The notes below the pieces were generated by a model. It saw nothing but the letters and a program-made list of their open reading frames with translations, made no database searches and had not been told where the DNA came from. Source: Anaspis maculata (Eukaryota > Arthropoda > Insecta > Coleoptera > Scraptiidae). Taken from it: a stretch of 64,000 bases of DNA. Below are positions 59,941-64,000 of the stretch, in pieces (the stretch's first letter is position 1; each line of letters starts with the position of its first letter). The position numbers and the translations under genes were made by a program. The stretch spans positions 22,088,635 through 22,152,634 of the forward strand of contig OX421967.1 in NCBI GenBank assembly GCA_949128115.1. Direction: 5' to 3'.

Positions 59941-62432
59941 TTCTGATGTGCCGGTCGCGAGGCAGAATGTTGGAATCATCATCATTATTGACAACAATTA
60001 ACTCCTTCATGGAGCCAAAATTGAGTAGCTTGAAATTCTTATAGCTCAGTTTTATTATTTTCACTTTGCAAACGACATCACTTCTATTCTCGGGTGCTGG
60101 GAAGGCGAAGGGCCCACTGTTGGCTCTTAGAGAGAATCGTTGATAGTGTGAATTCAGTAACTGGATCAGGTTGACAGTATAATTCTAGTTATTGTAGTTG
60201 TGATGAGAACATTCCAGGTGAGTACTACAAAAAAAAAATCAAAAATTGTATGTTATGTCTAACAGGATATTATAATACAAGTTTCATAAGACATAGTATT
60301 GTTGGGGGGTACGGAAAATGAACGAGTGAATATGCCTCCACGACCGTGAGGCTTATTGTTTGTAGGTATATGCATTTCAACTACCTGAGAAGTCGCACCC
60401 AAAATAACGGCTCTTACCAACAGGTAATTGGTTGAAGGCCTTTTTTCTTATAATTTATAAGGTTATGACAGTATTACGGGAGCATAATTATTGAAAATAA
60501 AACATGCTAATTGTCGCAAGGCCCTTAAGGTCGTGAGTGGCGTGACAATATCCACCATGTAAACCGTGGTAATAAGTTTGAATTTGAACAATCTATACTG
60601 TTTATCCGCGTAACCAGTCTTTTTTCCATCAACTGTAGTCATTCCACAGAGTTTTAACAAGAGATTGATTTTTTTTTCAATAAAGTTTGACCATCGAATC
60701 TGTGGGTGATTTTTTTTTTTTGCATAAGCATGAGACATTACATTGAAAAAGATCGATGGAATTGGCTTAGCTTTGCGTGGGGTAGGTATAATATACAGCG
60801 AGCCGCGGCTTTGCAGTCGTTTCCAAAAATCCGGAACTATCGACCAGGGGCCTGTATCGAAATAGAATTTTTTTGTCAAAAGAAAGTTAAATTTTTTTCT
60901 AAATATAACCCGTACATATAGTAATGTGTTTCCATAAGAATATGTACTTAAATAAATGAATTGTCCGCATAAACATAGTGAAAATTAAACTTACACGAAA
61001 AACACAAACACGGCACAGCACCAACCCATGAGGCTGCTAGATAACGAATGCAAACGCACCACCACCACCACCTGTCGACTGGGTGGTTGTTCGTAACTTC
61101 TTACCTGAAAAGCCCTGAGCTATTTATTTATTTTTTACCTGAAAGATCGTGTCTGAACAGGAATTTTTAGTATCATATGCACATATCCACGGAGCCACCA
61201 GATAATCAATAATTATTATATAAATAGAAACTTTATTTAAAAATTACTTTGTGCTTATCACATAATGCTCCGACTTGAAAAATATCAGCGCTGAATTTTG
61301 TCAGTCCAGTACGGCAATGTAAAAATAAAAAAATATAAAAGATTTCAGTATTCAGAAGTATTCAGGAGCTCAATGTGTTGAAAAGATGTTTTAATAAAAA
61401 CTATTAACATATGGACAAATTTACATAAAAATACCTAATGTTTTTCAATGCTCAAAGGTATTAGCCTAAAATGTTAGCGATTATCGATTGCATTGAGTAC
61501 ACCTGCCTACTGAAATTTTTCGAGTACCTGAGGGTCTAATATAAACGACTCTAGCAAGCCAGCATTTTATAAGAATTTTCTACTTGACCGACCTTGAATT
61601 TTCAATAAATACCCTTTGATTACCAGGTTGAGAAAGAACGAATGAATACGAGAGGTAGCCAGTAGTGTAGGTAGCGCGACCGAAGAAAATAACAAGAGAG
61701 TTTTGCAGCATTGCCCACCCGCTGACGAGTGCTCTTCAAGCTACAAATATCTCCGGGTCAAATATGTACCAAGCCATATGCGTAGTATCAGAATGGTGCA
61801 TCTTAATACTTAACTCGGCCCTTTCAGGATGTACCTATGGGAGAAGTTTGTGCAAATAAAAATACGCACTAGTTATTGGTTACAGCTTTGTTCATTTCAG
61901 ATTTTTAAACAGTTCCATACTCCTATCCTTACCTTAGATATGAAAGATTTTATTGTATCTATCTATGTACTAACAAGACTCTAAGAATTTTCATTCACAT
62001 GTTCGAAAATATTTGCAGTCATTTCTCACAATAATTAAAGGCCGGTTACCTGCTCTTTAAAAAATTCATGCTCTCAAAGCTCGGGGTATATTATAGAAAT
62101 ATGTGCCATCATAGTTTCGAGGAATATGATGATATGATGGTGGTGTATGGAGAAATTTCTACGAGCACTTTGGAAAAACCATATAGCAACACATCGACAC
62201 GGCTTCTATACCACTTTCTAAAGCATGTGAGAAGCAGTGCCACTTGAATGAAAACTACGAGTGCACTCGCTTTTTTTTTTTTATAAACCCAGCTGTGAAT
62301 GAGCATAATGAGCACCGTTTACCTGGAATCGCATGGTTTAGCTGTAAAGATGTTGTGGGGTATGAGACAGTTCGGCATGCGTTAATTAGCAGTAGCCGTT
62401 GAAAAAAACCAGGCAATCATTTTTTCAAGAGT
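59941..62432. other. No gene recognised
   Basis: A 138-codon minus frame (60463-60879) has a plausible start but no motif I recognise and contains AT-driven stretches, so it is not called. AGTTTCAT(A/G)(G/A)GA(C/T)ATAGTATTGT near 60280 recurs near 3148, suggesting a shared repeat family end. Simple T runs lie at 60710 and 62272. Confidence 0.4.
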
Positions 62433-62437
62433 TTTAT

Positions 62438-63097
62438 TCAAAAATTAATACATGTCTTCAGTCGTTCATAATCCGATAATACATCGTCGTAGTGTAGTTC
62501 GAGGAACTCTAGCATGCATGAAACTTTTTCATTAGATTTGAAACCATCCAAAATCTGTTTGAGAACTTTATACATAGAAACGTTCGAGTTCGATACATCG
62601 CTCGTTATTTTAAAGGAGCTTGATAATAAATCAGTATAAAATTTTTTAAAATTCATTGATTCTAGAGCCTCTAATCTATAGCTAATGATATCTCTCATTC
62701 GTGCAATTTGTTGTAGAAAATTTTCATGCAGATAGACGGTCTGGGCCCTGCTATGTAGATGTCCGATGCCTGCAGATGAACCCAATTTTAGAGTATAGTT
62801 CTCGAAAATTTTCATATCACCATTCGGAACGTTCGAAGTTGATGCAGTCGAAGAGGGCAAGAGCTCTATTAATTCACTCCATTCCCGCATGGTGAAAGAT
62901 ATTCGGCTCGAATTTGCATGCGATATGATGATGATTGCTGGTGAGAGTCCTCTGGCGATGCTAAGCCCAACTCGTATCCTTGCAGCTGATCCGTTCAGAG
63001 TTGTTTGATATAGTAATTCGGTCTCTTGAACGATGGCTTCGTCATAATACCGTAACATTTTTTCGATAGACTGCCAGGGGCTGAACAAGGTGGGCAT
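62438..63097 (-). CDS. Intact 219-aa ORF of unknown function, next to a Polinton integrase fragment
   Basis: The frame opens with MPTLFSPWQSIEKML and is free of stops. An in-frame extension upstream of this Met is possible up to about 63150. Notable segments are ARIRVGLSIARGLSPAIIII with ISFTMREWSELIELL (about residues 38-80), a Ser/Thr linker, and a helical C-terminal half with HSRAQTVYLHENFLQQIARM. The hydrophobic strand plus EW pattern vaguely recalls PC4-like nucleic-acid-binding folds, but I cannot establish this. The stop codon overlaps a poly-A signal (TGAATAAAA on the minus strand), a compact arrangement common in virus-like elements. Together with the integrase fragment on the same strand, this suggests a Polinton-associated gene. 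A host gene or other element is not excluded. Confidence 0.6.
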   Translation of the reverse strand: MPTLFSPWQSIEKMLRYYDEAIVQETELLYQTTLNGSAARIRVGLSIARGLSPAIIIISHANSSRISFTMREWSELIELLPSSTASTSNVPNGDMKIFENYTLKLGSSAGIGHLHSRAQTVYLHENFLQQIARMRDIISYRLEALESMNFKKFYTDLLSSSFKITSDVSNSNVSMYKVLKQILDGFKSNEKVSCMLEFLELHYDDVLSDYERLKTCINF

Positions 63098-63119
63098 CTC
63101 TCTTTGTTTGACGTTGGTG

Positions 63120-63475
63120 CTGGCGATGCTATGAAGATGTTTACGATGCTTATAATGCTAGCTGCTTATCTCGATATGCCGGTGATGATCCTTACGTTGA
63201 TATGACGATAGAGGTGATGATGCTTGCGATGATATGACGATAGCGAGGGTGATGAATATGATAATATGACGTTGTTTTATGATGAAATGACGTTAGCGGT
63301 GATGATGCTTGTGATGATATGGCGATAGCGGTGATGATCCTTACGTTGATATGACGATAGAGATGATGATGCTTGCGATGATATGACGATAACAGTGATG
63401 ATGCTTTATGATGATATGGAGTTGCTGGTGATGATATCACGTTGTTGGTGATGATGGCTACGTTGCTTATGGCGA
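63120..63475. repeat. GATGAT-rich minisatellite
   Basis: Imperfect ~32-bp units of the form GGTGATGATGCTTGCGATGA, then TATGACGATAGC, repeat. A larger phrase GGTGATGATCCTTACGTTGA occurs at 63180 and 63331, about 151 bp apart. It separates the 219-aa ORF from the integrase fragment. His-rich frames across it are artefacts. Confidence 0.8.
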
Positions 63476-63631
63476 TAGCGCCGATGGAGTTTATGACGGC
63501 TGTGATCGGGACGTTTTTGCTCCAGACACCTTATTTCACCGGCTCTCTGACGTTAAGTGTGATCGACGAGGTTGCTGGTTCAAACAACGTCTGCTCTCGC
63601 AATCCACCCTCGATCGGGCATACCCAAATAT

Positions 63632-63890
63632 TTAACGTAAAGCCTCGAACCGGTTTTTTTCAAAACTTTTTCCCACTAGATAAATCTCGGGATGTTTAGT
63701 TTTCTGTAGTTCTCGTTCGTAAAAACATCCCATGATCGGCGAACCCTTTAGATCTTCAATAAGATATGTAGCCGAGTTGGTGTTCGGTTTCACTTGTCTG
63801 ATGCGAAACAGCTCCGTCGTCCAGTTGGGGGTATAACCTTTTTCAAAAAGTACTTTGTATTTACTCAGACGCGCTAGCAGCCCATGCTGA
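63632..63890 (-). pseudogene. C-terminal fragment of a Polinton/Maverick-type integrase
   Basis: On the minus strand the frame from about 63890 to the stop at 63632 encodes YKVLFEKGYTPNWTTELF, then IRQVKPNT and TYLIEDLKGSPIMGCFYERE, then EIYLVGKSF. This is the C-terminal chromo/SH3-like region of the retroviral-type integrases of Polinton (Maverick) elements, where the F.KGY.PNWT.E.F and Y.L.D..G..I.G.FYE.EL patterns are characteristic. Upstream (63890-63910) stops break the frame, so the catalytic core is absent here or lies in another frame beyond the window. The short open segment at 63920-64000 (ARDVLTADLVELGM) could be another part of the element, but I do not recognise it. Confidence 0.75.
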
Positions 63891-64000
63891 CTCGGCGCTT
63901 AAATGATTCTATTAATCTATCCATCTATAATATGCCTCATTAGATCAGCCGGCTGAACCATGCCTAATTCCACAAGGTCGGCGGTTAAAACATCACGAGC

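Noticed and set aside
60463..60879. 138-aa minus frame
   Set aside because: No recognisable domain, and part of it derives from T-rich simple sequence. Chance ORF cannot be excluded.
63192..63440. His- and Ser-rich 82-aa minus frame
   Set aside because: It is a translation of the GATGAT minisatellite.

Overview
This window looks like AT-rich intergenic DNA from an animal, most likely an insect. A hemipteran such as a scale insect or aphid would fit, but that is a guess from the repeat types and the TAGGTAC-like microsatellites. No operons or bacterial signals are visible. I could not identify a single convincing host gene. Almost everything recognisable is mobile-element DNA, most of it decayed.

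Layout. Positions 0.5-3.1 kb hold a TIR-flanked tandem array and a 339-bp tandem duplication with hairpins. Positions 7.6-8.8 kb hold two LTR copies in reverse orientation next to a Tc1-like transposase relic. A solo LTR lies at 13.2 kb and several small hairpin MITEs at 14.7-16.3 kb. From 16.8 to 20.0 kb lies a broken non-LTR retrotransposon with reverse transcriptase and a restriction-like endonuclease domain, itself interrupted by the 3' end of another LINE. From 21.5 to 51.4 kb the window is dominated by foldback (long inverted repeat) elements at 22.4, 23.4, 28.8, 31.3, 32.0, 36.8, 42.6, 44.5 and 49.2 kb. Several have internal tandem arrays. Between them lie a 2.9-kb TIR element with a decayed THAP domain and G-rich 260-bp repeats (38.4-41.3 kb), a MITE with a perfect 8-bp target duplication (42 kb), a solo LTR (45.8 kb), a 1.6-kb TIR element (46.7 kb) and tRNA-like sequences.

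The right part carries a Gag zinc-knuckle relic (51.7 kb), a third solo LTR (53.5 kb), a 183-bp inverted-repeat element containing what reads as a complete type I hammerhead ribozyme (54.2 kb), an intact 266-aa Gag-like ORF (57.6 kb), a 130-bp satellite (59 kb), and, on the minus strand at the right edge, the C-terminal part of a Polinton/Maverick-type integrase followed by an intact 219-aa ORF of unknown function (62.4-63.9 kb).

The two intact long reading frames are the Gag-like ORF and the 219-aa ORF. The most notable signals are the hammerhead ribozyme, the density of foldback elements (including one with two nested sets of inverted ends on the same axis), and the compact minus-strand ORF beside the integrase fragment. 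All calls come from reading the sequence by eye. No alignment or folding was run, so boundaries of decayed repeats are accurate to roughly 5-30 bases.
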